The notes: generated from the sequence alone by a model not told the origin. A stretch of 64,000 nt of DNA from Paenibacillus_T sp033239625 (GCF_033239625.1 NZ_BTCK01000022.1:1-64000), one strand, 5' to 3'; positions 17,001 to 24,459 are shown, numbered from the stretch's first letter. Program-made: numbers and translations.

Positions 17001-17992
17001 CGACGGACGGCGCGAAAATCAACTATTTTGACAAAACGCAGGGTCAAGGCGGTTCGCAGTCCAGCGGCGGCGGCAGCAACGGCGGTGCCGTATCGCCAGT
17101 CGGCGGAGGCGGCTCCAGCTCTGGCGGAGGCGGCAGCGCCGGCAATGCAGGCGGCTACTCGCAGAACCCAGCCGCACTCGCGGCAACATGGGGAGACAGC
17201 CAGCCTCGTTCGAATGTGGTGGGGCAGATTTTGGATAAAATGTCCGGTTCAACGGGCTCGTCCGACGAATCGCCAGCAAGCGGCGCTCTCGATACGCGGA
17301 AGGCATGGCCGAAGCTGGACAGCACAACGGTGCTTACGCGTATTCAGAACTTGAAGAACGATGCCAATCTGTTCAATCAAGGAACGATTGGTTTATGTAC
17401 GACGGCTTGCTTCTATCACCATATGATCCAGCGCAATGCAGCGAAATTCGAGTCTTTTGCAAACGCATTGTACGGCGGCGGTATCGGCTACATGGGCAAT
17501 CTGCGCGTCGCGCCAGGCACGGATCTGCGCAATGCCGACTATGCTGCATTGGCGGCTAAGTATGCGAACATGCCGCCGCAGGCCGATTGGATGCTCATGT
17601 CGGCGCTGCGCGACAGCGAGAACTGGTTCTTCGATTACGAAGGCGCGCCGGACGAATCGACTGCGATCGAGACGCCGACGAAGGAGCTCAAGGGCTTCTA
17701 TGCAAGCACGGGCTTATACAACAATGTTGTGTTCAACGAAGGCACAAGCGTAGCGGACATTAAGGCCATCTCGAAGACGGCGAACGAACATGTGGTGCTA
17801 TGGATTCGCACTGCGCTGCTGGGCGGCAAAGGTACGCATGTAATCACGCTCGAAGGACCGGTCACGGTCGACGAAGCCAATGATAAGGTGACCTTCGACT
17901 ACTGGACATGGGCGCAGCCAGTCAAGACGATGAACACGACATTGACGAATTTCAAAGCTAATTATCTAGGCAATATTACGGCTTCATTCTAA
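14090..17992 (+). CDS. giant multi-domain protein with papain-like C-terminus
   Basis: A 1300-residue protein that I do not recognise as a named family. No signal peptide or transmembrane helix is seen. The N-terminal ~200 residues are helical with a helix-hairpin-helix-like segment (VSPKAVDVLKGLEINTVFDLA). A region with LAPGESTRIAVVDWSRKSRAG (about 255-275) is followed by a Ser/Ala/His-rich low-complexity part to about 420, then a beta-rich part. Residues about 960-1060 are a Gly/Ser linker. The last ~220 residues look like a papain-like cysteine protease: NQGTIGLC (C1103), HVITLEG (H1250) and FDYWTW (D1270). AAGGGAGAG precedes the ATG. Layout suggests an exported or delivered effector, but this is inference. 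Confidence 0.72.
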   Translation: MVSILNQSASEELLVLIRTEYRNLPLRELLSQSPLVLLGVSPKAVDVLKGLEINTVFDLATSGVFDAATKLLSAATDYNSAFTQYGSPTADLVREAQAAGKKVNELQFAPISLLQSIPLDLVPAVEEVFVVETVRDLALYPPYRAASRLLNTIYFPENVPTYDPERPADLLPKTGEYPTERVQYTTLLMDQIHSDDEKITDIASADFKPINIGVLASGDAGFKKIAFGALLTMNQSWYAQGVTLGQLLHSTALAPGESTRIAVVDWSRKSRAGETEVISEVDDLANDTSHNRSISEVTEAVANEAQGGFSESNANSTSKAKGSSSAEELSAPLGGLFGGPSASFGQTSSSASTTSHADSYSTSYGHRDIGSSMMQNVNDRTHQHAHSSRSRRASVVKEVSQSEHEGVSTRVIANYNHMHALTIQYYEVVQVYRVEVAIVKADKVVFIPIQLIDFNNDSLVRRFRSVLSRAALTYAIREALVNLDVLEIIPEKDTHFTLISNRLSVLLRDALLKRTGYSTTTIPTRQQPLTQMPATNLAGVSQPASNTNNMVVNTNAFTLSSTLPLYQQVNDALWSIDQSSRISRLVNRPILRSDSASMFLPTDVIIEGIVVSSGSFSVQFVLYTLSGTRVTTVDAAHPVAMSNISRLALIGSSPDLDVPVTVTLTLNRNGVRFPLELPKVTISKGTTTETPVVQVKPGGVDANLKQHLMDNQMHYSQAVYRSLDSTQIAFLLAGFGVEVDGKLVPVSQVIEPRPIRYIGNYLAFKMNSDASSDESWAQWLKDHGIHLGTAKEDIVPLPSGGTFAEAVLGRSNSAEKLDITRFWNWQDSPIPLQPTEISAISTGSRATNEDVKPGQLSAPIINITSPTSLPDPSGTAAVLAAIQNGNMFRDMSGLAGTIGLAGSALQATSAGAATAGQQAGTNMNSLLTANTERQRIAAEMITSLAKTAASMYTGGLAGGGGGGISGGGNHSTDGAKINYFDKTQGQGGSQSSGGGSNGGAVSPVGGGGSSSGGGGSAGNAGGYSQNPAALAATWGDSQPRSNVVGQILDKMSGSTGSSDESPASGALDTRKAWPKLDSTTVLTRIQNLKNDANLFNQGTIGLCTTACFYHHMIQRNAAKFESFANALYGGGIGYMGNLRVAPGTDLRNADYAALAAKYANMPPQADWMLMSALRDSENWFFDYEGAPDESTAIETPTKELKGFYASTGLYNNVVFNEGTSVADIKAISKTANEHVVLWIRTALLGGKGTHVITLEGPVTVDEANDKVTFDYWTWAQPVKTMNTTLTNFKANYLGNITASF

Positions 17993-18039
17993 AGTTTGCT
18001 GTCGCAGCCGAGACTGATCGGCAGCTTGTACGAGTCACG

Positions 18040-18075
18040 AAAGCCCGCATGCACACGTGTGGGCTTTTGTGTTTT
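18040..18075 (+). terminator. intrinsic terminator
   Basis: AAAGCCC (18040-18046) pairs with GGGCTTT (18061-18067), followed by TGTGTTTTT, 48 bp after the giant gene. Confidence 0.8.
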
Positions 18076-18163
18076 TATGCCTGGATGAAGATGGTGGTTT
18101 ACATGAAATTCTGCCTATGTATATAGTTATAGGAGATAGTGTGAACGATAGGGGTTGTCTTTA

Positions 18164-18316
18164 ATGTCTTTATACGAGCAGAACGAACCTAAGGTTAGAA
18201 TGGAACGCCGCAAGCGCAATTGGCTGGAGTGGGGATTCTGGGGAGATTTAGCTGGTGAGGCGTTCGTGCTGCTCCTACGCCTGGCCGGCAAAGCAATAAA
18301 GGGACTGTTCGACTGA
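18164..18316 (+). CDS. small 50-residue basic protein
   Basis: A short gene: MSLYEQNEPKVRMERRKRNW, then LEWGFWGDLAGEAFVLLLRL and AGKAIKGLFD. A charged N-terminus with an Arg/Lys cluster is followed by a Trp/Phe-rich turn and an amphipathic or membrane-seeking helix. GGGG lies nine bases before the ATG. The terminator stem overlaps the last codons and stop, as in compact real genes. No family is known to me; peripheral membrane attachment is possible. Confidence 0.6.
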   Translation: MSLYEQNEPKVRMERRKRNWLEWGFWGDLAGEAFVLLLRLAGKAIKGLFD

Positions 18317-18332
18317 GAACGGTCCCTTTGTC
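18298..18332. terminator. bidirectional terminator
   Basis: AAAGGGAC-T-GTTC pairs with GAAC-G-GTCCCTTT. It overlaps the 3' end of the small gene and faces the end of the convergent Met/Pro/Gly repeat gene. Confidence 0.8.
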
Positions 18333-18343
18333 GTCTATTCGGT

Positions 18344-19078
18344 TTAGCAGAAGGCGAACAGAATCGTAAAGTTCGGCACGAGGCAAGGCGTAAACGGATG
18401 GCACCAGCCGATGACGAAGCCAAGGATGTTCGCGACCGGGAACATGAGCAAGACGTTGTTAGGGGTGAAAATAAGCGACCATCGGTTGTAGCAAAAGCCT
18501 GGCAGCAAGCGAACGTCATCTTCTTCATCGCGAGGTCCCATTGCACCGGTCTGAGCGAACTGTACGCCTTGCTGAAGCGATTGCGGACGTTGGCGAATGA
18601 AGGCTTGCAGCATTTGCGGATTGCTGCGCAGCGTGTTGAACAAGAACAGCATTTCAGCTGGCGGCTGGCCTACCGGTCTTGGATATTGAGCGAGCACGTT
18701 CGGAAGGTTCGCCTGCGACAGTTGAGGCGGCAAGCCTCCTCCGCCTTGACCTGGAGGAGGGAAAGGCAACGGCATAGGCGTCGCGCCGCCCCCTGGCGTA
18801 GGGAATGGCATAGGCATCATGCCGCCGCCTTGGCCAGGCATCGGCATAGGCATCATGCCACCGCCTTGGCCAGGCATCGGCATAGGCATCATGCCGCCGC
18901 CTTGGCCAGGCATCGGCATAGGCATCATGCCACCGCCTTGACCTGGCATCGGCATAGGCATCATGCCACCGCCTTGACCTGGCATCATGCCGCCTTGACC
19001 CGGCATGGGCATTTGAAGCGAGCGAGGGTCATAGTAGTACACGGGTTGAGTCTTCGGTTGGTTACACGAACATGGCAT
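18344..19078 (-). CDS. Met/Pro/Gly repeat protein
   Basis: A 244-residue protein starting MPCSCNQPKTQPVYYYDPRS, followed by about five copies of the 12-residue repeat MPMPMPGQGGGM, a Pro/Gly linker (PFPPPGQGGGG), a folded-looking part (LAQYPRPVGQPPAEMLFLFN... FIRQRPQSLQQG), and a hydrophobic, Cys-containing C-terminus (LMFPVANILGFVIGWCHPF). No signal peptide. Low-complexity Met/Pro/Gly proteins with Cys-rich ends are common among spore-coat or exosporium proteins; this role is inference only. AAAGGGTG lies nine bases before ATG 19078. Repeat number may vary between strains. Confidence 0.75.
   Translation of the reverse strand: MPCSCNQPKTQPVYYYDPRSLQMPMPGQGGMMPGQGGGMMPMPMPGQGGGMMPMPMPGQGGGMMPMPMPGQGGGMMPMPMPGQGGGMMPMPFPTPGGGATPMPLPFPPPGQGGGGLPPQLSQANLPNVLAQYPRPVGQPPAEMLFLFNTLRSNPQMLQAFIRQRPQSLQQGVQFAQTGAMGPRDEEDDVRLLPGFCYNRWSLIFTPNNVLLMFPVANILGFVIGWCHPFTPCLVPNFTILFAFC
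18808..18985. repeat. 36-bp tandem repeat inside coding sequence
   Basis: Units at 18808-18843, 18844-18879, 18880-18915, 18916-18951 and a partial fifth. Units 1 and 3 are identical and units 2 and 4 share GCCACC, which suggests duplication of a 72-bp pair. Each unit encodes twelve residues. Confidence 0.9.
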
Positions 19079-19571
19079 TAGGGGAAACACCCTTTCCCAA
19101 ATGATTGGCGCTATCATCGTATGCGGCGAATGCCCAAAGGTGCGAACGCGAGTTGGCGGGGTCTTTTAAAAGATAGTAGGAGGGCCTGCTTGCTGTCTGC
19201 AGAAGACGCAATATTAAGCCTTTTGTAAGTACCATAATCCGCCCGCAGCACCTTTGATGCTCGAATAGCACACTTTTACATTCCTTATTTACCTGCCGTG
19301 AAACGGCGCTGTTACCAGACTTCCTCGCATGAGGATGCTGGTTTTTTTGTTTTTATATGACTTTCTTCTTGAATTGGACATGAATGCGCTTATCGAGCCA
19401 TCTTACCTCGTATCGGGCGAAATCGGTTCATTAAGAGGGTGTAAACGTACATCCTCGACGAAATGCGGCGGTATGCGTTGGCGGACGGCTTTTGAACGAT
19501 GGGAATGGGAGGCGTATAGTTACGGTAAAGCAATGGTTCGGTATCCAAATTAATGATGGGAAGTGAGGAAA
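19079..19571. other. long intergenic region with an orphan terminator
   Basis: No convincing protein gene. Near 19295-19349 two hairpins precede a T-run (listed separately). An untranslated RNA read from about 19100 on the plus strand is possible, but I see no clear promoter. Confidence 0.4.
19314..19352 (+). terminator. orphan plus-strand intrinsic terminator
   Basis: ACCAG (19314-19318) pairs with CTGGT (19338-19342), inner CCTC/GAGG, followed by seven Ts. A second hairpin, GCCGT-GAA-ACGGC at 19295-19307, lies just upstream. No plus-strand gene ends here. Confidence 0.7.
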
Positions 19572-20807
19572 ATGGCATCCTGGCAGCGTCAAATGTGGAT
19601 TCTGTGGGCAGGCGTTCTGCTCTGCAGCTCCAGCTACACGATGGTTATTCCGCTGCTGCCGCTTTTCCTTCCAGAGCTGGGCGTCTCGGACAGTTCCTTG
19701 TACTGGTGGGCGGGCATCGTTCAATCCTCCGCCTTTCTAGTCGGGGCGGTCATGGCTCCATTATGGGGCGCATTGGCGGATAAATACGGTAAGCGCAAAA
19801 TGATTATCCGCGCCGGCCTCAGCCTTGCGGTCGTCTACGCGATGATCTCGCTCGTCCACAATCCGTGGGAGCTGGTCGGCATCCGGCTGCTGCACGGACT
19901 CGTCGGCGGATTCGTTCCGGCCTCGATGGCGATTGTCGCATCGATCGCGCCAGAGCATCGAATGGGCTGGAGCCTTGGCATGATGCAGGCCGCTTCGATG
20001 AGCGGGGGCATTATGGGGCCGCTGATCGGCGGTTTGCTGTCGCACGCATTCGGTCAGCGCTTGTCGTTCGTCGTCGCAGGCAGCTTCATTCTGCTCGCCA
20101 CGCTCGCGGTCGTATTCTTCGTCCACGAAGGCAAAGCGCCTCCGAGAGAGGCTGCGCCAATCAAGCAGAAGACGACAACCCGCAGCGATTATTGGTCTGT
20201 ACTGCACAACAAGCAGCTGCTCAACTTGCTGCTCCTTCTGCTGTTGTTCCAGCTGTCGTATAACATGGTGCAGCCGCTGCTTACGCTCCATATCGCAGAC
20301 TTGCAGGGCGGCGTACAGGACGTGGCAGCGACAGCAGGCTTTGTTCTATCGCTGATCGGGATCGCGGGCATTCTCGCATCGCCGCAGTGGGGTAAGCTCG
20401 GCGAACAGCGCGGTTATATGCGAGTGCTAATCTTCTGCTTGATCGCATCGGGCTGCGTAATCAGCATGCAGTATTTTGTGCATTCGCTATGGTTATTTAC
20501 GGTCGTGCAGTTTATTTTCGGCTTATTCCTTGCCGGCATCGTACCCGTCGTGAATACACTTGTTGTACAAAGCACCGATCCGACGTTCCGCGGACGCTCC
20601 TTCGGGTTGACAACGAGCGCCAACCAGACAGGCTCACTGCTTGGCCCGCTGATCGGCGGGGGGCTCGGCAAATTCGTCGGCATCGAGTGGCTGTTCGTCA
20701 TGACAGGCACATTGCTCGTAGCGGCCGGAGCTACCGTCGCGCTTCGCAACGTTGCACAGCGAACGCCCACCGTCCAATCAAGTCAGAACGTACAGCGCAA
20801 TAGCTAG
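19572..20807 (+). CDS. MFS multidrug efflux transporter
   Basis: A 411-residue transporter with about twelve membrane helices of the DHA1 drug:proton antiporter group. The loop 2-3 motif is APLWGALADKYGKRKMII, the helix 4 part is RLLHGLVGGFVPAS, and motif C in helix 5 is MMQAASMSGGIMGPLIGGLL; a second such motif occurs in helix 11 (ANQTGSLLGPLIGG). The overall pattern is closest to MdtG/NorA-like pumps. GAGGA lies just before ATG 19572; GTG 19563 is an alternative start. A perfect terminator follows, so it is monocistronic. Substrates cannot be read from the sequence. Confidence 0.9.
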   Translation: MASWQRQMWILWAGVLLCSSSYTMVIPLLPLFLPELGVSDSSLYWWAGIVQSSAFLVGAVMAPLWGALADKYGKRKMIIRAGLSLAVVYAMISLVHNPWELVGIRLLHGLVGGFVPASMAIVASIAPEHRMGWSLGMMQAASMSGGIMGPLIGGLLSHAFGQRLSFVVAGSFILLATLAVVFFVHEGKAPPREAAPIKQKTTTRSDYWSVLHNKQLLNLLLLLLLFQLSYNMVQPLLTLHIADLQGGVQDVAATAGFVLSLIGIAGILASPQWGKLGEQRGYMRVLIFCLIASGCVISMQYFVHSLWLFTVVQFIFGLFLAGIVPVVNTLVVQSTDPTFRGRSFGLTTSANQTGSLLGPLIGGGLGKFVGIEWLFVMTGTLLVAAGATVALRNVAQRTPTVQSSQNVQRNS

Positions 20808-20817
20808 CGCATTCCTT

Positions 20818-20862
20818 AAACCTCCACTCCCTGAAACCACGCAGGGAGTGGAGGTTTTTCTT
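20818..20862 (+). terminator. strong intrinsic terminator
   Basis: Perfect 16-bp stem AAACCTCCACTCCCTG / CAGGGAGTGGAGGTTT (20818-20833 and 20842-20857) followed by TTC. Confidence 0.93.
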
Positions 20863-20907
20863 ATCCAATCTATCGCCTTAGTGCACGGTTAGCCAGGTTG
20901 GTTCTCC

Positions 20908-20929
20908 GTAGGTGCAGATCTGCACCTAC
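20908..20929. repeat. fourth copy of the GTAGGTGCA palindrome
   Basis: GTAGGTGCA-GATC-TGCACCTAC, a perfect palindrome with the same arms as the unit at 74-95. Confidence 0.7.
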
Positions 20930-20955
20930 ATTTAAAGCACTAGATGCTCGAACGA

Positions 20956-21211
20956 AAGCTGTGCCCCGGAGGGGCACGCGACCCTCACCACGCAGTAACA
21001 TATCCGCGTCTCTGTCCATCCTACGTTTTCCATTCAGGGGTCCAGGGGACGAGTCCCATGGGGTCCTCCCTAGCAGGGAGGATTTAGGTGGGTAGAAAAT
21101 TTGGTTTTAGTGGGTAGAATACTTGATTTAGATTTGAATTTAGGCAGTAGATCTCTTGAATTTAGATGGTTAGAATTCAATAAAACGGGGTCCCAAGGGG
21201 CGAAGCCCCTT
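20956..21211. repeat. repeat-rich intergenic region
   Basis: Contains GTGCCCC/GGGGCAC (about 20961-20977), the unit CCTCCCTAGCAGGGAGG plus ATTTAGGTGGGTAGAA (21062-21099), a partial TGGGTAGAAT copy at 21110, and a perfect AAGGGGC-GAA-GCCCCTT hairpin at 21195-21211. These match the families of the gap at 13561-13954. No gene is apparent. Confidence 0.6.
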
Positions 21212-21290
21212 CCTCATTTTGATACGGACGTAGACTGTGGTACATTTTTAATAGATTCTAATTCTTACTTGAGAAATAGGAGAGATTGCA

Positions 21291-22418
21291 TTGATCATTC
21301 GTCTCATTATTATGCTTAGTCTGTTCGTGCTCCTGAACTTCTATGTCGGCTGGCACGGAGAGCTGGCGCTGGAGCATGCTGGAGCGGATGTGCCGCCAGT
21401 TCTTTATTGGGTGCTGTATGCGGTTGTTGCACTCGGTTATTTGTGGGGCAGACTCGCCAAGGCGCTTGGCGCAATAGGGCGGCTATGGAAAGTCGTTGGC
21501 GCTGTTTATCTAGCAATCTTCGAATTTACGGTTTTATTGCTTCCGTTTGCCGATCTTGCTGGCTGGATCATGGTAAAGTCGGGAATGTCGAGAGATAACG
21601 CGATCCAGGTGCTTTCGATTATTGTGGCAGGCATTCTGCTCATCCTGATGCTGCGCGGTTCCTATAACGCATGGTCGCCGGTTGTTCGTGCGCATCAGCT
21701 GTCGGTGGACAAGCAGGCTCCGTCCAGAAACAAAAACGCGCTGCGCGTAGCGGCAGCCTCGGATTTGCATCTAGGCAATACAGTAGGCAATCGTCATCTT
21801 CGGAAGCTTGTGAAACGAATGAATGCAATGAATCCCGACGTCATCCTGCTCGCTGGGGATGTGCTGGACGATGTCATCGAACCGTTCCTCCGCAACCAAA
21901 TGGCGGATACGCTGAAGCAGTTGAAGGCGAAGCACGGGATCTATGCGGTGCTAGGCAATCATGAATATTATGGCGGGCATATTGAACAATATGTACAGGT
22001 CATGCAGGGGATCGGCATCCAAGTGCTGCGCGACGAGACCGTAACGGTCGATGGGCTCTTCCATGTCGTTGGCCGCAAGGATAAGACGGCGGAAGCAAGA
22101 GAAGGCAGGCTGTCGATGAAGGAGCTTGTGTCGCAGTTGGATCCGTCGCTCCCAGTGCTGGCCATGGACCATCAGCCATACGGTTTCGCGCAAGCGGCTG
22201 AAGCGGGCGTCGATCTGCTCGTATGCGGACACACGCATCGCGGTCAAATGTTCCCGAACCATTTCATCACGCGCCGACTGTTCGAGCTCGATTGGGGCTA
22301 CATGCGCAAAGGTCTGATGCATGTAATCGTATCGTCCGGCTTCGGCACTTGGGGACCGCCGATTCGGCTCGCCAGCCGCTCGGAGCTGATCGACATCAAG
22401 CTGCAGTTCAAGTCCTGA
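21291..22418 (+). CDS. membrane-anchored metallophosphoesterase
   Basis: A 375-residue protein with about four N-terminal membrane helices (residues 1-125) and a calcineurin-like phosphoesterase domain. Metal-binding motifs appear in order: SDLHLG, GDVLDD, GNHEYYGG, MDHQP and CGHTHRGQ. The layout matches the YkuE/YaeI-type membrane phosphodiesterases, though with more membrane helices than YkuE. The start is TTG 21291, with AGGAGAG upstream. The phosphoesterase domain probably faces outside or the membrane surface; orientation is inferred. The 70 bp to the next gene could allow co-transcription with the FAH-family gene. Confidence 0.88.
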   Translation: MIIRLIIMLSLFVLLNFYVGWHGELALEHAGADVPPVLYWVLYAVVALGYLWGRLAKALGAIGRLWKVVGAVYLAIFEFTVLLLPFADLAGWIMVKSGMSRDNAIQVLSIIVAGILLILMLRGSYNAWSPVVRAHQLSVDKQAPSRNKNALRVAAASDLHLGNTVGNRHLRKLVKRMNAMNPDVILLAGDVLDDVIEPFLRNQMADTLKQLKAKHGIYAVLGNHEYYGGHIEQYVQVMQGIGIQVLRDETVTVDGLFHVVGRKDKTAEAREGRLSMKELVSQLDPSLPVLAMDHQPYGFAQAAEAGVDLLVCGHTHRGQMFPNHFITRRLFELDWGYMRKGLMHVIVSSGFGTWGPPIRLASRSELIDIKLQFKS

Positions 22419-22488
22419 TCGTTGCAAATGCAATAACCAAAGGAGCTTGTACGCTCCATGATTCTATATTAGAAGGAGTCGATCCACG

Positions 22489-23121
22489 ATGGCGAATGAA
22501 TTCTCATCTATCCGTAATGTATACTGTGTCGGCCGCAACTATGCGCTGCATGCGAAGGAGCTTGGCAACGACGTGCCCGAGGAGCCGATGATTTTCTCGA
22601 AGCCGACCCATGCGCTGCACCCGGTCGAAGGGGAGCTTAAGCTTCCGTCGGACGTGGGCTCCATCCATTATGAGACGGAGATGGTCGTTCGCATTAGCCG
22701 CACGTACGAGCCAGGTGTACCGGTCGAGCAGATGGTGGATGGTATGGCGATCGGAATCGACTGGACAGCGCGCGATGTGCAAAATGTGCTGAAAGAGAAA
22801 CGTCATCCATGGCTGCTCGCCAAAGGGTTCAAGAACGCAGCCGTGTTGTCTCCATTCCGTCCGTTCCCTAATATTGAAGCATTCGAGGCCATGGAGTTCA
22901 GTTTGCTGCGCAATGGCGAGACGGTACAGGAAGGCAATCCGGTGGACATGATATTCCCGCTGGAGAAGCTGATATCGTACATCGGCGAACACTTCGGCCT
23001 TGCCGAAGGCGATGTGATCTTCACCGGTACGCCAGCCGGCGTCGGCCCTGTGAAGGATGGCGATGAGCTCATTCTAATGATGGACGAAGAACGGTTCGGA
23101 CCGCTTCACGTCCGTATGTAA
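22489..23121 (+). CDS. fumarylacetoacetate hydrolase family protein
   Basis: A 210-residue enzyme of the FAH superfamily, single-domain form as in YisK/YcgM. Recognisable features: VGRNYALHAKELGN near the start, IFSKPTHALHP, the metal-binding HYETEMVVRI, and GDVIFTGTPAGVGPVKDGDE near the end. Such enzymes decarboxylate oxaloacetate or cleave acylpyruvates with a divalent metal. AGAAGGAGTCG precedes the ATG. It is downstream of the phosphoesterase and closed by a strong terminator. The natural substrate is not evident. Confidence 0.93.
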   Translation: MANEFSSIRNVYCVGRNYALHAKELGNDVPEEPMIFSKPTHALHPVEGELKLPSDVGSIHYETEMVVRISRTYEPGVPVEQMVDGMAIGIDWTARDVQNVLKEKRHPWLLAKGFKNAAVLSPFRPFPNIEAFEAMEFSLLRNGETVQEGNPVDMIFPLEKLISYIGEHFGLAEGDVIFTGTPAGVGPVKDGDELILMMDEERFGPLHVRM

Positions 23122-23130
23122 TGCCGTACA

Positions 23131-23171
23131 AAACAAACGTCTACGACTTTGGTCGTAGACGTTTGTTTTAT
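23131..23171 (+). terminator. strong intrinsic terminator
   Basis: Perfect 17-bp stem AAACAAACGTCTACGAC / GTCGTAGACGTTTGTTT (23131-23147 and 23152-23168), AT-rich at its base. Confidence 0.92.
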
Positions 23172-23311
23172 TTTCAACATCTAAAGCAGTAGATTGTCTT
23201 AAGACCATACACCGACGCGTGAAGGTGCAATCCTCTGTACAATGAGCACATAGCAATTAAACAAAGCAACTTACAAAAATATAGCAACACCAATTTGGAG
23301 GAGGAACCATC

Positions 23312-23935
23312 ATGACAAACGTACTTTTCGTAAAAGCAAATGACCGCCCGGCCGATCAAGCGGTTAGCGTCCAGCTGTACAACGCCTATGTAGACAGCTA
23401 CAAGAAAGCACATCCAGATCATCAAATCACGGAACTGGATCTGTATAAAGAGGAGCTTCCATACCTCAACAACACGATGATTACGGGTCTGTTCAAAACA
23501 GCACGCGGCATCGAAGCAACGGCCGAAGAAGCGCAAGCTGCGGCTATCGCTGGCCGTTACCTGGATCAGTTCATCGCAGCTGACCTCGTCGTACTCGCAT
23601 TCCCGCTGTGGAACATGACAGTACCGGCGCCATTGCACACGTACATCGACTACCTGAGCCAAGCAGGCAAATCGTTCACCTATACGGCAGAAGGTCCTGT
23701 TGGTCTGTTGGGCGGCAAAAAAGTCGTTCTGCTTAACGCACGCGGCGGCATCTATTCCGAAGGTCCAGCGGCAGCAGCAGAAATGTCTTACAACCTCGTT
23801 GCGAACCAACTGCGCTTCTTCGGTATCACGGACATCGAATCCGTTATCGTAGAAGGCCACAACCAGCTCCCGGATCAAGCAGCATCGATCATCGGCGGCG
23901 GCCTCGAGAAAGCTGCAGCGCTTGCAGCCGTGTAA
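23312..23935 (+). CDS. azoR: FMN-dependent NADH-azoreductase
   Basis: A 207-residue flavodoxin-fold quinone/azo reductase. MTNVLFVKANDRP starts the fold; the FMN-binding loop region is LVVLAFPLWNMTVPAPLHTY, followed by FTYTAEGPVGLLGGKK and LNARGG, all family hallmarks. It reduces quinones by two electrons, and azo dyes, using NADH. GGAGGAGG lies ten bases before the ATG. It is convergent with an HxlR gene whose relatives (YodB in Bacillus subtilis) repress azoreductase, so response to quinones is likely. Codon use suggests good expression. Confidence 0.93.
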   Translation: MTNVLFVKANDRPADQAVSVQLYNAYVDSYKKAHPDHQITELDLYKEELPYLNNTMITGLFKTARGIEATAEEAQAAAIAGRYLDQFIAADLVVLAFPLWNMTVPAPLHTYIDYLSQAGKSFTYTAEGPVGLLGGKKVVLLNARGGIYSEGPAAAAEMSYNLVANQLRFFGITDIESVIVEGHNQLPDQAASIIGGGLEKAAALAAV

Positions 23936-23951
23936 TAATTCGTCCTATACG

Positions 23952-24003
23952 AAAAGAGCCCTGTACGGAAGACGTTGAAGTCTTCTGTACAGGGCTTTTG
24001 TGG
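23952..24003. terminator. intrinsic terminator between convergent genes
   Basis: AGCCCTGTAC and GAAGAC pair with GTCTTC and GTACAGGGCT around the loop GTTGAA, followed by TTTTG. Confidence 0.88.
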
Positions 24004-24027
24004 TTGGATGGAATTAGACCAGCCGGC

Positions 24028-24336
24028 TTACAGCCAGTTGGTGGACCAAGTGCCGATCTCAGCAAGAATAGGTGCAAGCGCACGTCCTTTGTCTGTCAAA
24101 GAATACTCAATACGAACGGGCATCTCAGGGTATACTTCTCTTCGTACGATCCCTTCCTGCTCCAGCTCTTTCAGCCGCTCTGACAGCAGCCTGCCGCTAA
24201 TGTTCGGGAGGGATGCTTCCAAGGCGCAAAATCTGCTCGGACCGTTCAACAGTTGGAATACGATGAGCGAAACCCAGCGTTTGCTCAGTATGCCGACTGC
24301 TTTCTCGAAACGAGGACATATCGCCGTCTCGTTCAT
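24028..24336 (-). CDS. HxlR/DUF24 regulator, YodB/CatR type
   Basis: A 102-residue winged-helix repressor. Cys7 (MNETAICPRF) sits where the redox-sensing cysteine of YodB (Cys6) and CatR (Cys7) lies. LSKRWVSLIVFQLLNGPSRF, the recognition helix region ISGRLLSERLKELEQ and the wing VRIEYSLTDKG complete the family pattern. It is divergent from an extradiol dioxygenase gene and convergent with azoR; in Bacillus subtilis YodB and CatR govern azoreductase and catechol dioxygenase genes. The neighbouring TTAC-N5-GTAA site supports the same role here. The effector is inferred. Confidence 0.88.
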   Translation of the reverse strand: MNETAICPRFEKAVGILSKRWVSLIVFQLLNGPSRFCALEASLPNISGRLLSERLKELEQEGIVRREVYPEMPVRIEYSLTDKGRALAPILAEIGTWSTNWL

Positions 24337-24372
24337 CTTATCACCTCAATGGCCATATTATATCGCAAGTAC

Positions 24373-24389
24373 ACTAAAAAAAATATAGT
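24373..24389 (-). promoter_or_regulatory. candidate operator upstream of HxlR gene
   Basis: ACTA-N9-TAGT at 24373-24389, matching ACTA-N5-TAGT upstream of the other HxlR gene (1686-1698). Both are embedded in A-rich DNA. Confidence 0.4.
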
Positions 24390-24459
24390 TAATAGAGGTA
24401 GTTCGAAAACCGAACTTTTTGAACTTGAACTTAATTAGACTATACGGTGCGAGAAACAA

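Noticed and set aside
14090..17992. Giant protein considered as a Tc or insecticidal toxin subunit
   Set aside because: No RHS/YD repeats, neuraminidase-like or pore-forming Tc hallmarks were seen.
18808..18985. Regular 36-bp repeats considered as a CRISPR array
   Set aside because: The repeats are directly adjacent without spacers and encode a protein repeat in frame.
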